NCBI RefSeq assembly: GCF_019931755.1
Contig: NZ_CP082918.1
Coordinates: 4,072,001-4,136,000 of the forward strand
From: Sutcliffiella horikoshii
Lineage (GTDB): Bacteria > Bacillota > Bacilli > Bacillales > Bacillaceae_I
Length of the DNA stretch: 64,000 nucleotides
Direction: 5' to 3'
Position 1 is the stretch's first letter. Each line of letters begins with the position of its first letter. The position numbers and the translations under genes are program-made. Of the stretch, positions 17,508 through 28,647 are shown in pieces. Under the pieces are notes generated by a model, which did not search any database, had not been told where the DNA came from, and saw only the letters and a program-made list of their open reading frames with translations.

Positions 17508-20500
17508 TTACATGTTTCGTCTGAATTGGCCGCCGACTTCGTAGAGGGCTGTGGTGATTTGGCCGAGGCTTGCGACACGGACGGTTTCCATCAGTTCTTC
17601 AAAGATGTTGCCGCCGCTGATGGCCACTTGCTTCAACCTACCCAACGCTTCCTCCACTTCCGCGGAATTCCGCTCTTGGAACGCTGCAAGATTTCGGATC
17701 TGCGTTTGCTTCTCCTCTTCTGTCGAACGTGCAAGCTCGATATCATTCAAATCGTCCTCAGAAGGTGGGTTCGGATTTTTATACGTGTTCACTCCAATGA
17801 TTGGAAGCTCACCTGTATGTTTTTTCATCTCATAATACATGGATTCATCCTGGATTTTCCCGCGCTGATACTGCGTCTCCATCGCACCAAGTACGCCACC
17901 GCGGTCATTCAAGCGTTCAAACTCCTGCAGCACCATTTCTTCCACAAGATCTGTCAGCTCCTCCACTACAAAAGCACCCTGCAATGGGTTCTCATTTTTC
18001 GCCAAGCCATGCTCTTTTGTGATGATCATCTGAATCGCCATCGCACGGCGCACAGATTCTTCTGTCGGCGTTGTGATCGCCTCATCATACGCATTTGTAT
18101 GCAACGAGTTACAGTTGTCCTGCAGCGCCATCAAAGCCTGCAGCGTCGTACGGATATCGTTAAAGTCGATTTCCTGTGCGTGCAAGGAACGGCCGGACGT
18201 CTGAATATGATACTTCAACTTCTGACTGCGCTCGTTAGCTCCATATTTATTTTTCATGACCGTTGCCCAGATGCGGCGTGCCACACGACCGATCACCGTG
18301 TACTCTGCATCCAGTCCGTTACTGAAAAAGAACGACAAGTTCGGCGCAAAGTCATCAATTTTCATGCCGCGGCTCAAGTAGTACTCCACATACGTGAAGC
18401 CATTTGCCAGTGTGAACGCCAACTGTGTAATCGGATTCGCGCCCGCTTCGGCAATATGGTACCCAGAAATAGAAACCGAATAGTAGTTGCGCACTTTTTT
18501 ATCGATAAAGTACTGCTGGATATCCCCCATCACTCTTAAAGCGAACTCCGTCGAGAAGATACACGTATTCTGGCCTTGGTCTTCTTTTAAAATATCCGCT
18601 TGCACCGTTCCACGTACCGTCTGCATCGTAACTGCACGAACTTCCGCAAACTCTTCTTCCGATAACATCCGGCCAAGCTCTTCTTCGCGCTTTTGCACTT
18701 GCTGATCGATGGCCGTGTTCATGAACATCGCCAAAATAACTGGTGCCGGTCCGTTGATCGTCATTGATACAGACGTGCTTGGTGCACACAAATCAAAACC
18801 TGCATATAACTTTTTCATGTCATCAAGGGTACAGATGCTCACGCCGCTGTTCCCGACTTTTCCGTAGATGTCCGGACGCTCTGCTGGATCTTCTCCGTAC
18901 AATGTAACCGAATCGAACGCCGTACTTAAGCGCTTCGCATCGTCATCCTTACTTAAATAATGGAAGCGGCGGTTTGTGCGCTCAGGCGTCCCTTCCCCCG
19001 CGAACTGGCGTTTCGGATCTTCACCCTCACGCTTGAACGGGAACACACCGGCTGTGTAAGGGAATTCCCCTGGCACGTTCTCACGGTACACCCACTTCAA
19101 AATCTCCCCATAGTCCACATACTTCGGCAGGACCACTTTTGGAATCTTTAAGCCGGACAGGGTTTTCGTCGTAAGCTTTGTGATGATTTCCTTGTCGCGG
19201 ATTTTTGTGACAAACTGGTCACCGGAGTATTTCTCTTTCTTCTCTTCCCAGCCTGCTAAAATTTTGCGGGAATCGCTAGTCAATTTTTCTTCGTATTCAC
19301 GGCGCACCTCGGCAAGTGCCGCCACGAGCTCCTCGCTTAAAGAACCTCCGTTAGACGCACCAGCAGCTTCCATCGCCCCATCCAACTGGAACAATTTCCG
19401 CGCCAACTCTACCTGCTCAGCGGCCATCTTATGATAGTTACGGACCGTCTCGCTGATCTCGCGCAAATAATAGCGGCGGTCATTCGGAATGATCACATTC
19501 TGCTTTTCCACATCTTTGGACGTCGGCAGGCTGCTAGCGTAAGAAGAACCTGTCTTCTCATTCATCAACTCAAGCAACGCCGCAAAAAGCGTGTTTGTCC
19601 CGAGGTCATTGAACTGGCTCGCGATCGTACCGTACACCGGCATTTCATCCAATTCCTTATCCCATAAAAGACGGCTGCGCTGGTACTGCTTTTGCACCTG
19701 GCGCTTCGCATCCTCAGAGCCTTTTCGCTCATACTTGTTAATAACGATCAAATCGGCATAATCAATCATATCGATTTTTTCCAACTGAGACGGTGCCCCG
19801 AACTCACTTGTCATCACATACATCGAGATGTCACAGATCTCCGTAATCCCGGCATCCCCCTGCCCGATTCCGCTCGTCTCGACGATGATCAAGTCAAAAC
19901 CAGCCGCCTTCGTGACAGCAATCGCATCTTGGATTGCCAAAGAAAGTTCAGAACGGGAACCACGGGTTGCCAAGGAACGCATATAAACACGAGGGTTGAA
20001 AATGGCGTTCATGCGGATTCTGTCACCAAGCAACGCCCCACCTGTCTTCTGCTTCGTCGGATCGATAGAAAGAATCGCCACCTTTTTACCCGGTACTTCG
20101 TTTATAAATCTGCGGATCAGTTCATCTGTGAGCGAGCTTTTCCCCGCTCCACCTGTACCCGTAATCCCAAGGACCGGCACAGTTTTCTGCATTTCTTTTA
20201 CCTTAGCCAAGGCCGTTTGAGCCGTTGCTGCCACCTCTTCATCTGAAGTCACCTGCAGCTCGGATAAGGTGATCAATTTCGCAATTGCCTGATGGTTGTC
20301 GGCATCGAGACGCTCCACCTCGTCACCAAGGGATTTGACCGTCACAAAGTCACATTCCTTCAGCATCGAGTTAATCATGCCTTGCAGTCCGTGTTCGCGA
20401 CCATCCTCCGGTGAAAAGATACGCGCGATCCCGTACGCATGCAGTTCTTTTATCTCAGAAGGAATGATGACTCCGCCGCCACCGCCGTAAATGCGGATGT

Positions 20501-20771
20501 GAGAGGCACCTTTCTCCTTCAGCAAATCATACATATATTTAAAATATTCGACATGTCCGCCCTGGTAAGAGGAAATCGCGATCCCCTGCACATCCTCCTG
20601 AATCGCTGCGTTCACGATTTCCTCAACGGAACGGTTGTGGCCAAGGTGAATGACCTCAGCACCGCTCGCCTGGATGATGCGGCGCATGATGTTGATTGAG
20701 GCATCATGCCCGTCAAATAGACTTGAAGCTGTTACAAAACGAATATGGTTAGTTGGACGATAAACTTCCAT
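17508..20771 (-). CDS. icmF: Fused isobutyryl-CoA mutase (IcmF)
   Basis: Adenosylcobalamin enzyme interconverting isobutyryl-CoA and n-butyryl-CoA. 1087 residues, full length for the fusion. Order: N-terminal B12-binding domain ([14 protein letters not shown] with the cobalt-ligand His at 22), a G-protein chaperone domain with P-loop [12 protein letters not shown] near residue 205, and the C-terminal mutase TIM barrel ([40 protein letters not shown]). Last gene of the acyl-CoA operon; its ATG overlaps the end of the TetR gene by 23 bases and uses a GGGGGAG site inside it. It links branched-chain acid breakdown to the butyryl-CoA steps encoded upstream. Confidence 0.96.
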   Translation of the reverse strand: MEVYRPTNHIRFVTASSLFDGHDASINIMRRIIQASGAEVIHLGHNRSVEEIVNAAIQEDVQGIAISSYQGGHVEYFKYMYDLLKEKGASHIRIYGGGGGVIIPSEIKELHAYGIARIFSPEDGREHGLQGMINSMLKECDFVTVKSLGDEVERLDADNHQAIAKLITLSELQVTSDEEVAATAQTALAKVKEMQKTVPVLGITGTGGAGKSSLTDELIRRFINEVPGKKVAILSIDPTKQKTGGALLGDRIRMNAIFNPRVYMRSLATRGSRSELSLAIQDAIAVTKAAGFDLIIVETSGIGQGDAGITEICDISMYVMTSEFGAPSQLEKIDMIDYADLIVINKYERKGSEDAKRQVQKQYQRSRLLWDKELDEMPVYGTIASQFNDLGTNTLFAALLELMNEKTGSSYASSLPTSKDVEKQNVIIPNDRRYYLREISETVRNYHKMAAEQVELARKLFQLDGAMEAAGASNGGSLSEELVAALAEVRREYEEKLTSDSRKILAGWEEKKEKYSGDQFVTKIRDKEIITKLTTKTLSGLKIPKVVLPKYVDYGEILKWVYRENVPGEFPYTAGVFPFKREGEDPKRQFAGEGTPERTNRRFHYLSKDDDAKRLSTAFDSVTLYGEDPAERPDIYGKVGNSGVSICTLDDMKKLYAGFDLCAPSTSVSMTINGPAPVILAMFMNTAIDQQVQKREEELGRMLSEEEFAEVRAVTMQTVRGTVQADILKEDQGQNTCIFSTEFALRVMGDIQQYFIDKKVRNYYSVSISGYHIAEAGANPITQLAFTLANGFTYVEYYLSRGMKIDDFAPNLSFFFSNGLDAEYTVIGRVARRIWATVMKNKYGANERSQKLKYHIQTSGRSLHAQEIDFNDIRTTLQALMALQDNCNSLHTNAYDEAITTPTEESVRRAMAIQMIITKEHGLAKNENPLQGAFVVEELTDLVEEMVLQEFERLNDRGGVLGAMETQYQRGKIQDESMYYEMKKHTGELPIIGVNTYKNPNPPSEDDLNDIELARSTEEEKQTQIRNLAAFQERNSAEVEEALGRLKQVAISGGNIFEELMETVRVASLGQITTALYEVGGQFRRNM

Positions 20772-21408
20772 TTTTCACATTCTCCCCCTTTGTAAGTCCG
20801 TGCACTAAAAGTTCAATCTGGCCCTCGATATAGGCATCCAGCTCAAAGTGCCTGTGCAGCACCCAGCGCCGGAATCCCCACATCTGACCCTGTACGAAAA
20901 TGTTATGGGCAACCAATTGAATCTGCTGTTCTCTCATGTCGATGTCCTCTGCGGTCATGCAGTTACGGATGACCTGCTCAAACATGGCCACCATCGCAAG
21001 CTCCTTGTTCAACACGTACGGAAGCGCATCTTTTGATAGGGACTTTGCCTCCTGATACATGACAAGGACCTCATCCTGCATTTCATCCATGACACGGAAG
21101 TAGTACCTTATCGCGGATTTCAAACTCTCCAGATTCCCCCGCTTCATGTCGAGTTCCTCCTGCAGGCGCTCCCCCACCTGGTCATAAATCCGGTCACAGA
21201 CAAGGTAAAGGACATCTTCCTTCGTTCTGATATATTCATAGAGCGTGCCGATGCTGAAGCCGGCCTCTTTCGCAATTTCCCTTGTTGTCGTGCGGTGGAA
21301 GCCCTTCTCTTTGAAAAGGCTCACCGCCCCCTTGATCATCTGGTCGCGGCGCTTCTCGATCAGCCGCTCGTCTTTTACGGATGCATGTACTTGACGTTTT
21401 TTCATCAT
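20749..21408 (-). CDS. TetR family regulator of the acyl-CoA genes
   Basis: 219 residues. The N-terminal helix-turn-helix reads [29 protein letters not shown]; the rest is a helical ligand domain. ATG at 21408 is preferred over the GTG four codons earlier because TAGGTGG lies 8 bases before it. It lies 16 bases after an acyl-CoA dehydrogenase gene, within the operon. FadR-like regulators of this kind bind acyl-CoA. Two 18-bp sites, before thl and before fadF, are the likely operators (inference). Confidence 0.9.
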   Translation of the reverse strand: MMKKRQVHASVKDERLIEKRRDQMIKGAVSLFKEKGFHRTTTREIAKEAGFSIGTLYEYIRTKEDVLYLVCDRIYDQVGERLQEELDMKRGNLESLKSAIRYYFRVMDEMQDEVLVMYQEAKSLSKDALPYVLNKELAMVAMFEQVIRNCMTAEDIDMREQQIQLVAHNIFVQGQMWGFRRWVLHRHFELDAYIEGQIELLVHGLTKGENVKNGSLSSN

Positions 21409-21424
21409 CCTGTCGTCCACCTAC

Positions 21425-22564
21425 TTACTTAGTAAGCATTCTGGAGATTACGAGACGTTGAATTTCTTGCGTTCCTTCATAGATTTGCGTAATTTTCGCA
21501 TCCCTCATATAGCGCTCAACCGGATAGTCCTTCGTGTAGCCGTAGCCACCGAATACTTGAACCGCTTCTGTTGTCACCTTCATCGCCGTGTCGCCCGCGA
21601 AAAGTTTGGACATCGCAGACTCCAAGCCATAGCTCAAGCCCTCGGATTCTCTCCACGCAGCCTGATACGTCAGCAATCTTGACGCTTCCACCGTAGTCGC
21701 CATATCTGCCAGTTTAAAAGAAACACCCTGCTGCGCCGCGATTGGCTTCCCGAACTGAACGCGCTCTTTTGCGTAAGCTACGGCTGCGTCTAGCGCACCT
21801 TGCGCAATCCCGACAGCCTGTGCAGCAATTCCGTTACGCCCGCCATCAAGCGTTGTCATCGCCACTTTGAAGCCTTCACCCTCCGCGCCTAACATGTTTT
21901 CTACCGGCACGCGGCAATCTTCAAAAATGATTTCCGTTGTAGGTGAAGAACGAATGCCTAGTTTCTTCTCTTTTTTCCCAACACTGAAACCTGGGAAGTC
22001 CGCTTCGACTATGAACGCGCTTGTTCCTTTATGCTTGCTTGTTGCATCTGTTACCGCAAACACCACATAGATGTCCGCAATCCCGCCGTTTGTGATGAAA
22101 ATTTTAGAGCCGTTCAGGACATAATGGTCGCCGTCCAATTTCGCCGTTGTACGCATGCCGCCCGCATCAGATCCGGATCCTGGTTCAGTCAAGCCGTACC
22201 CGCCGATGCTTGTTCCTTGCGCAAGTGGCACCAAGTATTTCTGCTTTTGCTCCTCTGTTCCGTATTTATAGATCGGCCAGCTCGCTAAGGATGTGTGGGC
22301 TGAAAGCGTTACCCCTGTGGACGCACATACTCGTGAAAGTTCTTCGACCGCGATGCAATACGCCAAGTAATCACTGCCGATTCCGCCGTACTCTTCTGGA
22401 AAAGGAATCCCCGTTAAGCCAAGGTCCGCCATCTTTTTGAAAATTTCCATGTCAAAGCGCTCTTCCTCGTCACGCTCCGCTGCAGTCGGTTCCACTTCGT
22501 TCTTGGCAAAATCGCGTACCATTTTGCGAATCATTTCATGCTCTTCTGAAAGTTGAAAGTTCAT
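21425..22564 (-). CDS. Short-chain acyl-CoA dehydrogenase (second copy)
   Basis: Flavoenzyme that oxidises acyl-CoA to enoyl-CoA and passes electrons to ETF. 379 residues from [23 protein letters not shown]/substrate motifs [15 protein letters not shown] and [19 protein letters not shown]; the catalytic Glu is in [16 protein letters not shown]. The ATG three codons upstream lies directly on GGGGG, so 22564 is used. Highly similar to its neighbour at 22633, a likely tandem duplication. Confidence 0.93.
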   Translation of the reverse strand: MNFQLSEEHEMIRKMVRDFAKNEVEPTAAERDEEERFDMEIFKKMADLGLTGIPFPEEYGGIGSDYLAYCIAVEELSRVCASTGVTLSAHTSLASWPIYKYGTEEQKQKYLVPLAQGTSIGGYGLTEPGSGSDAGGMRTTAKLDGDHYVLNGSKIFITNGGIADIYVVFAVTDATSKHKGTSAFIVEADFPGFSVGKKEKKLGIRSSPTTEIIFEDCRVPVENMLGAEGEGFKVAMTTLDGGRNGIAAQAVGIAQGALDAAVAYAKERVQFGKPIAAQQGVSFKLADMATTVEASRLLTYQAAWRESEGLSYGLESAMSKLFAGDTAMKVTTEAVQVFGGYGYTKDYPVERYMRDAKITQIYEGTQEIQRLVISRMLTK

Positions 22565-22632
22565 ATTTTTCATCCCCCGATGATTTAGTTTTTTTGTTTA
22601 CTGTGTGGTTCGGGCAAATTCCAGCCGTCCCA

Positions 22633-23769
22633 TCAATTCATCAAATGCTTCCCGATCACCAATCTCTGAATCTCGCTTGTGCCCTCATAAATCTCACAAA
22701 CCTTCGCATCGCGGAAATAGCGCTCGACTGGATAATCCTTCGTATAGCCGTAACCGCCGAATACCTGAACCGCTTCAATCGCCACGTTCATCGCCGTCTG
22801 AGAGGCAAAAAGCTTCGCCATCGACGCTTCTTTTCCGCAAGGCTTGCCTAAAGCACGCAAGTTTGCCGCGCGGTAAGTCAACAATCTCGCACCTTCCACC
22901 GCAGTCGCCATGTCTGCAAGTTTAAAAGAAACACCCTGTTGTGCCGCGATTGGCTTGCCGAACTGGACGCGCTCTTTTGCATAGTTTGTTGCAGCCTGCA
23001 CTGCCGCTTCCGCAATACCTAAGGACTGCGCCGCAATCCCAATACGGCCGACATCGAGATTCGCCATCGCGATTTTAAAGCCTTCCCCTTCCGCTCCTAG
23101 CAGGTTCGCCGCAGGAACCTTCGCATCTTCAAATGTCAGCTGAACTGTTTTTGAGCCGTGCAAGCCCATTTTGTGCTCATCTTTTCCAATGACGAATCCA
23201 GGAGTATCCTTTTCCACGATGAATGCGGAAACTCCCTTCGTTCCAAGCTCCGGATTGGTGGATGCGAAAACGATGTATGTGTCTGCTTCCCCGCCGTTTG
23301 TGATGAACACCTTCGCACCGTTCAGCACATAGTGGTCACCTTGTTTTACTGCACGCGTTTTCAAGCTTCCTGCATCAGATCCCGCACTCGGCTCCGTCAA
23401 ACAGAACGCACCAAGATACTCACCAGTTGCAAGCTTTGTAACGTATTTTTGCTTCTGCTCTTCTGTGCCAAAATAAAGAATTGGATTCGTCCCAACGGAG
23501 GTGTGAACAGACAGGATCACCCCGACTGTCGCGCTCACGCGGGAAAGCTCATTGATTGCGATGATGTAGGAAGGAAAGTCCATTCCCGCTCCACCGTACT
23601 CTTCCGGAATGGTCATCCCCATCAAACCAAGGTCCGCCATTTTGCGCAAAATTTCACGTGGGAACTTTCCCTCTTCCATTTCTTCCACAAAAGGTGCAAT
23701 TTCCGTTTCCGCGAAATCGCGCACCATTTTCCGGACCATTTCCTGCTCTTCTGTAAAACGTAAATTCAT
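22633..23769 (-). CDS. Short-chain acyl-CoA dehydrogenase (first copy)
   Basis: 378 residues, same family and architecture as the gene that follows it. [20 protein letters not shown] contacts flavin, [19 protein letters not shown] is shared word for word with the other copy, and the catalytic Glu sits in [16 protein letters not shown]. Two paralogues side by side suggest different acyl chains, for example butyryl-CoA versus branched substrates; which is which cannot be read here. Ribosome site AGAGGGGATAAATGGC. Confidence 0.93.
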   Translation of the reverse strand: MNLRFTEEQEMVRKMVRDFAETEIAPFVEEMEEGKFPREILRKMADLGLMGMTIPEEYGGAGMDFPSYIIAINELSRVSATVGVILSVHTSVGTNPILYFGTEEQKQKYVTKLATGEYLGAFCLTEPSAGSDAGSLKTRAVKQGDHYVLNGAKVFITNGGEADTYIVFASTNPELGTKGVSAFIVEKDTPGFVIGKDEHKMGLHGSKTVQLTFEDAKVPAANLLGAEGEGFKIAMANLDVGRIGIAAQSLGIAEAAVQAATNYAKERVQFGKPIAAQQGVSFKLADMATAVEGARLLTYRAANLRALGKPCGKEASMAKLFASQTAMNVAIEAVQVFGGYGYTKDYPVERYFRDAKVCEIYEGTSEIQRLVIGKHLMN

Positions 23770-23829
23770 GCCATTTATCCCCTCTCCTGCTGTCGTGAAA
23801 AAATACCCCTTGTTGCCATCAGGCTACTC

Positions 23830-24684
23830 TTACGTCTCGTACGTATAAAATCCGCGGCCCGTTTTACGTCCCAGCCAGCCAGCTTTTACATATTTTCTAA
23901 GCAATGGACATGGACGGTATTTGTCATCGCCAAAACCTTCATGCAACGTTTCCATGATGTAAAGGCAAGTATCAAGCCCGATAAAATCGGCAAGCGTCAG
24001 CGGCCCCATCGGATGGTTCATGCCAAGCTTCATGACTTCATCAATCGCTTCCGGCGTTGCCACACCCTCGTAAACGGTGAAAATGGCTTCGTTAATCATT
24101 GGCATCAACACGCGGTTGGATACGAAGCCTGGGAAGTCGTTCACTTCCACCGGTACCTTGGAAAGCTTTTTCGTCATATCTTCAATCGCACCGTACACTT
24201 CGTCAGCCGTTTGCAGGCCGCGAATGATTTCGACAAGTTTCATGACAGGAACAGGATTCATGAAGTGCATCCCGATTACCTTTTCGGGTCTGCCTGTTGC
24301 TGCAGCGATTTCCGTGATTGGAAGCGACGATGTATTGGTCGCTAAAATGGTGTGAGCCGGAGCATGCTGGTCAAGCTCTGCGAAAATTTTCTTTTTGATG
24401 TCCATGTTTTCGACTGCCGCTTCAATGACGATGTCGACGTGTTTAGCGTCTTCAAGTGCCGTTGTTGTTTGCAGGCGACCAAGTACAGCCGCTTTCTCGT
24501 CTTCTGTCATGCGGCCTTTATCCACGGATCTGCCTAAATTTTTCGTAATGCCCGCAAGCCCGCGGTCCAAGAATTCCTGTTTCAAATCGTTCATATATAC
24601 GTCATAGCCGGCCATCGCACAAACCTGCGCGATGCCTGAGCCCATCTGTCCTGCGCCGATCACCATTACTTTTTGAATTGTCAT
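23830..24684 (-). CDS. 3-hydroxybutyryl-CoA dehydrogenase
   Basis: NAD-dependent oxidation of 3-hydroxyacyl-CoA to 3-ketoacyl-CoA. 284 residues. Rossmann start [19 protein letters not shown], catalytic His in [16 protein letters not shown] with the partner Glu, and the C-terminal dimer domain [37 protein letters not shown]. Equivalent to B. subtilis mmgB. AGGAGGAATCAGAAC precedes the ATG, 31 bases after thl. Confidence 0.95.
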   Translation of the reverse strand: MTIQKVMVIGAGQMGSGIAQVCAMAGYDVYMNDLKQEFLDRGLAGITKNLGRSVDKGRMTEDEKAAVLGRLQTTTALEDAKHVDIVIEAAVENMDIKKKIFAELDQHAPAHTILATNTSSLPITEIAAATGRPEKVIGMHFMNPVPVMKLVEIIRGLQTADEVYGAIEDMTKKLSKVPVEVNDFPGFVSNRVLMPMINEAIFTVYEGVATPEAIDEVMKLGMNHPMGPLTLADFIGLDTCLYIMETLHEGFGDDKYRPCPLLRKYVKAGWLGRKTGRGFYTYET

Positions 24685-24715
24685 GTTCTGATTCCTCCTA
24701 AAAAGTTTCTCTCGC

Positions 24716-25894
24716 TTATACTTGGATCAAAATGGCATCGCCCTGTCCGCCGCCTGAGCAGATGGACGCAATGCCAAGACCGCCTCCGCGGCGTTTCAAC
24801 TCATGAATCAACGACACGATGATACGTGCGCCACTTGCCCCGATCGGATGTCCTAACGCAACTGCCCCGCCGTTTACATTCACTTTTTCCAAATCAAGTC
24901 CGGCAAGGTTTGCAGATGCCAACGCAACCGCCGCGAATGCTTCATTTATTTCAAAAAGATCAATCTCTTCAAGCTTTGTTCCTGTTTTCTTTAAAAGTTC
25001 TGTGATGACAAGTCCCGGAGTTTTCGGGAAATCCTTTGCTTCCACTGCGATGGAGGCGTGGCCAAGGATAGTTGCGAGCACTTCCTTCCCTTCTTTTTCC
25101 GCGCGGTCTTCACTCATCAACACAAGCGCACTTGCTCCGTCATTCACGCCCGGTGCGTTTCCTGCCGTGATGGTCCCGTCATGGTCGAATGCCGGTCGCA
25201 AGCTCGCGAGTTTCTCAATGGATGTATCTTTACGTGGAGACTCATCCTTGCTCACGACAATCGGGTCGCCTTTTCGCTTCGGTACGGAAACTGGGACGAT
25301 TTCTGCGTCAAATGTGCCTTTTTCTGTTGCTTCAATGGCACGCTGATGACTTCTGAATGCCCATGCATCCTGGTCTTCACGAGTGATTTCCATTTCTTTT
25401 GCGACGCTGTTTCCGTATGTGCCCATGTGCACGCCTGTGAAGGTGCAAGTGAGGCCGTCATGGACCATCAAGTCCTGAACGGTGCTGTCACCCATGCGAA
25501 GGCCCCATCTTGCTTTTGGCAGCATGTATGGCGCGTTGCTCATGGATTCCATTCCGCCTGCTACGATGACTTCTTCTTCACCGGAGCGAATGAGGAGGTC
25601 GCCGAGTGTGACGCTGCGCATGCCAGATGCGCATACTTTGTTGATGGTTTCGGTGCGTACTTCCCAAGGCAGGCCTGCTTTTTGGGAGGCTTGGCGGGAT
25701 GGCAGTTGGCCTTGGCCGCCTTGAAGGACGGTTCCCATGATGACTTCGCCTACTTGGTCACCTGATACGTTTGCTCGTGATAGTGCTTCTTTGATGGCGA
25801 CTGCTCCTAGGTCTGATGCGGATAGTGAGCTTAGTCCTCCTGCGAAACGACCGATTGGTGTACGTACTCCACTAACGATTACTGTTTTTCCCAT
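24716..25894 (-). CDS. Acetyl-CoA C-acetyltransferase (thiolase)
   Basis: First gene of the acyl-CoA operon (mmgA-like). 392 residues starting [20 protein letters not shown]. Catalytic Cys in [11 protein letters not shown], His in [17 protein letters not shown], second Cys in [11 protein letters not shown]. Start fixed by AAAGGAGG 9 bases before 25894. The frame stays open a further 76 codons upstream, but that stretch is the translation of a dispersed repeat and should not be annotated as protein. Confidence 0.95.
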   Translation of the reverse strand: MGKTVIVSGVRTPIGRFAGGLSSLSASDLGAVAIKEALSRANVSGDQVGEVIMGTVLQGGQGQLPSRQASQKAGLPWEVRTETINKVCASGMRSVTLGDLLIRSGEEEVIVAGGMESMSNAPYMLPKARWGLRMGDSTVQDLMVHDGLTCTFTGVHMGTYGNSVAKEMEITREDQDAWAFRSHQRAIEATEKGTFDAEIVPVSVPKRKGDPIVVSKDESPRKDTSIEKLASLRPAFDHDGTITAGNAPGVNDGASALVLMSEDRAEKEGKEVLATILGHASIAVEAKDFPKTPGLVITELLKKTGTKLEEIDLFEINEAFAAVALASANLAGLDLEKVNVNGGAVALGHPIGASGARIIVSLIHELKRRGGGLGIASICSGGGQGDAILIQV

Positions 25895-25942
25895 AGTTAA
25901 CATCCTCCTTTTTATTTGAAAAAAATATTGCTTAAACTCCCA

Positions 25943-26123
25943 GTTGCTTTGCGTTTCAGGTGTTCGCTTTCCGCGGGAAGGTGCTTGAGCCTCCTCACTT
26001 CGTTGCGGGGTCTCAACCAACCTTTTCTCCCCCGCAGGACAAGGAAGGCTTCGCAGCGATTCATCGCACGAAGAAAATGCGGTAGCATTTTCGAGGAGTC
26101 TCACACCTTGCACTCCAAGCAAC
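25943..26123 (+). repeat. Structured dispersed element, copy 2 with insertion
   Basis: Same ends (GTTGCTT/AAGCAAC) and core as the copy at 7340, but 181 bp because of about 60 extra bases after CCCCCGCAG. The insert itself has two hairpins: GCGATTCATCGC flanked by TTCG/CGAA, and AAAATGCGGTAGCATTTT. Lies in the leader between the thl operator and thl. Confidence 0.85.
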
Positions 26124-26178
26124 TGGGTAAACTAACTCAGCACTAGTTGTTACCGCTTACAATTTCTGTGTTTTAAAA

Positions 26179-26196
26179 ACTGAACGACCGCTCAGT
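26179..26196 (-). promoter_or_regulatory. Probable TetR operator before thl
   Basis: ACTGAACGACCGCTCAGT, near-palindromic (7 of 9 positions), 14 of 18 bases shared with the site before fadF. By analogy it lies over the thl promoter, although the -35/-10 there are poor. Confidence 0.65.
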
Positions 26197-26207
26197 TTTG
26201 GTGAAAA

Positions 26208-26248
26208 GCATATGGTGCACGCAGTAAACTACGTACACCTTGTATGCT
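26208..26248 (-). terminator. Possible terminator after fadF
   Basis: Long imperfect hairpin on the minus strand, GCATACAAGGTGTACGTAGT with ACTGCGTGCACCATATGC, followed by TTTTC. Confidence 0.55.
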
Positions 26249-26264
26249 GGGTTCTATTATTCTA

Positions 26265-28382
26265 TTAAGATACTAATTCTTGTTTTTCGCCGATGACGGA
26301 GCGCTCTAAGAGTTCTGCTACGTCGTAGGTGCCGACGTTTTCTTCTACTTCTTTCGCTTTCGTTCCGTCAGATAGCATCGTCAGGCAGTATGGACAGCCT
26401 GAGCTGATGACGCTTGGTGCAACTTCAAGTGCTTGTTCGGTACGGGCGACGTTGACGCGTGTGCCTGTGTCCTCTTCCATCCACATGAGTCCTCCACCTG
26501 CTCCACAGCACATTCCCGTTTCGCGGCTGCGGTTCATTTCGACCACTTTTACGCCTGGGATGGCTTTCAGGATGTCACGCGGCGGTTCGTAGACTTCGTT
26601 GTATCTTCCGAGGTAGCAAGAATCGTGATATGTGATTGTTTCTTTTACCTCGTGTACTGGTGTGAGTTTGCCTTCTTTCACAAGCTCTGCCAACACTTCT
26701 GTATGGTGGAAAACTTCAGCTTCTAAGCCGAAATCAGGGTACTCGTTTTTGAAAATGTTATAAGCATGCGGGTCGATCGTGACGATTTTTTTGACTTCGT
26801 TTTTCTCGAATTCCGCAATATTGCTTGTTGCAAGCTCCTGGAATAGGAATTCATTTCCTAGACGGCGCGGCGTATCTCCGGAGTTTTTCTCCTTGTTTCC
26901 GAGAATCGCGAATTTCACGCCAGCTTCGTTCATTAATTTTGCAAAAGAGATGGCGATCTTCTGGGAGCGATTATCGAAAGATCCCATGGACCCTACCCAA
27001 AACAGATACTCAAACTCTTCGCCAGCTTTTTTCATTTCTTTTACCGTTGGAATACTTACTTCTGGTGCTGCATCGCGCCAGTTTTCACGTTCTTTACGGT
27101 TAAGTCCCCAAGGATTTCCTTGGCGTTCGATGTTGGTCATCGCGCGCTGTGCATCGGCATCCATTTTTCCTTCTGTAAGAACCAGGTAACGGCGAAGGTC
27201 GATGATTTTATCAACGTGTTCATTCATTACCGGACATTGGTCCTCACAGTTACGACAGGTCGTACATGCCCAAATTTCTTCTTCTGTGATGACATCGCCG
27301 ATCAGGCTCGGGTTGTATTCAATCGTTGCCGCGCTTTCTTGTGCACCTTTTCCGGCAGCCCCCATCATGGCAAGCTGATTGCCGTGCGTGTTATTGAACG
27401 CATAAGTCGGTACCCAAGGTGATTTGGACGTGATGGCCGCTCCCTTGTCTGTTAAGTGGTCACGAATTTTGATAATCAAGTCCATTGGTGAAAGCATTTT
27501 TCCTGTACCTGTAGCAGGACACATGTTGGTACAGCGTCCACACTCTACACAGGCGTACATATCGATTAATTGGTATTGGGTGAAGTCTTCCACTTTCCCG
27601 ACACCAAATGTTTCTTGCGTTTCGTCTTCAAAATCAATTTTCTCTAATTTCCCTGGGTTCGTTGTACGATGGAAAAACACATTCGCAGGTCCAGCAATCA
27701 AATGCGCGTGCTTGGATTGCGGTACATACACCAAGAAAGTTAATAAGAATAACAGGTGAATCCACCAGCCGACATAAAATAATGTGATGGCTGCCGTTTC
27801 GTTGATCCAACTGAACATGAGTGCGAAGAGTGATGCCACCGGCTCGCTCCATGTTAAGCCATGGTCATGCCAGATAAGCCCCATTCCGTTTGAAAATAAA
27901 ACAGAAAGCATTAATCCGCCGATGAATAGTAGTACTAAACCGGATTTGAAGCCTCTTTTTAAACGAACCAGCTTTTCTACATAGCGGCGGTAGAAAGCCC
28001 AAACAACCGCAACTAAAATCATTAGTGTTACTAGCTCTTGGAAAAACGTAAAGGCTGGATATAATGGTCCAAGCGGCAAATGCGCGTTTGGAGCAAGCCC
28101 CTTGATGATCAGATCCAGCGCCCCAAGCTGAACCATAAGAAATCCATAGAAGAACATGACGTGGATAATCCCACTTTTCTTATCCTTCAATAATTTTTTC
28201 TGGCCAAATACATTGACCCAGACTTTGTCTAATCGTTCTTTCACTTTGTTGTCGAATTCTACTTTTTTCCCTAATTTGATGAATTGAATTCTTGTTCTGA
28301 TCAAGTAAACAAATAACGATAATGCGTAAGCGGTTACAATTATCGTTAAAATCCAATTGGCGATTAACAAACCGTTACTCAC
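26265..28382 (-). CDS. fadF: Membrane iron-sulfur (CCG-domain) oxidoreductase, FadF-like
   Basis: 705 residues. N-terminal half has several membrane helices of nitrate-reductase-gamma type (WILTIIVTAYALSLFVYLI and others). Two 4Fe-4S clusters: CVECGRCTNMCPATG and CTTCRNCEDQCPVMNE. C-terminal CCG domains: CYLGRYNEVYEPP, GMCCGAGGG, SSGCPYCLTML. B. subtilis FadF (YwjF) is in the FadR regulon; the architecture suggests electron transfer from acyl-CoA dehydrogenase/ETF to the quinone pool (inference). GTG at 28382 is the start: AAAGGAG is 8 bases before it, and an earlier GTG overlaps that site. Confidence 0.9.
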   Translation of the reverse strand: MSNGLLIANWILTIIVTAYALSLFVYLIRTRIQFIKLGKKVEFDNKVKERLDKVWVNVFGQKKLLKDKKSGIIHVMFFYGFLMVQLGALDLIIKGLAPNAHLPLGPLYPAFTFFQELVTLMILVAVVWAFYRRYVEKLVRLKRGFKSGLVLLFIGGLMLSVLFSNGMGLIWHDHGLTWSEPVASLFALMFSWINETAAITLFYVGWWIHLLFLLTFLVYVPQSKHAHLIAGPANVFFHRTTNPGKLEKIDFEDETQETFGVGKVEDFTQYQLIDMYACVECGRCTNMCPATGTGKMLSPMDLIIKIRDHLTDKGAAITSKSPWVPTYAFNNTHGNQLAMMGAAGKGAQESAATIEYNPSLIGDVITEEEIWACTTCRNCEDQCPVMNEHVDKIIDLRRYLVLTEGKMDADAQRAMTNIERQGNPWGLNRKERENWRDAAPEVSIPTVKEMKKAGEEFEYLFWVGSMGSFDNRSQKIAISFAKLMNEAGVKFAILGNKEKNSGDTPRRLGNEFLFQELATSNIAEFEKNEVKKIVTIDPHAYNIFKNEYPDFGLEAEVFHHTEVLAELVKEGKLTPVHEVKETITYHDSCYLGRYNEVYEPPRDILKAIPGVKVVEMNRSRETGMCCGAGGGLMWMEEDTGTRVNVARTEQALEVAPSVISSGCPYCLTMLSDGTKAKEVEENVGTYDVAELLERSVIGEKQELVS

Positions 28383-28498
28383 ATCTCCCACTCCTTTCGT
28401 GTCCCCTTTTTTCTGTCGGCCGTTTACGTGTTTTTGTAAAGAAAGAGCCTCAATGTTTGGAAAGAATATAATTTTCAGAACTTTAGTAATTTAAGTCT

Positions 28499-28527
28499 AT
28501 CTTATAACTGAATGAGCATTCAGTCAA
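28499..28527 (-). promoter_or_regulatory. fadF promoter with operator in the spacer
   Basis: Minus strand TTGACT (28527-28522), exactly 17 bases, TAAGAT (28504-28499). The palindrome ACTGAATGAGCATTCAGT (28507-28524, 8 of 9 positions symmetric) fills the spacer, so a bound TetR protein would block polymerase. Confidence 0.75.
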
Positions 28528-28647
28528 CACATTTAGTTGGAAAACTGGCTTTATTTTTCTGTGAATTAGGGTATGGGTAAATAGTTATAGGATAAGAACG
28601 ATGGATTACGTAAAAACTATATGGACGTGTTTTCGGGAGGGAATAGG

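Noticed and set aside
17526..18539. 337-residue plus-strand frame inside icmF
   Set aside because: Antisense to the conserved mutase domain, with Cys/His/Arg-rich composition and no start site.
25895..26122. 76-codon N-terminal extension of thiolase
   Set aside because: It is translation of the dispersed repeat and spans the ribosome site; the true start at 25894 has AAAGGAGG 9 bases upstream and matches the family N-terminus.
26208..26248. Riboswitch between fadF and thl
   Set aside because: Only a single imperfect hairpin with a short T-run is seen; no known aptamer motif.
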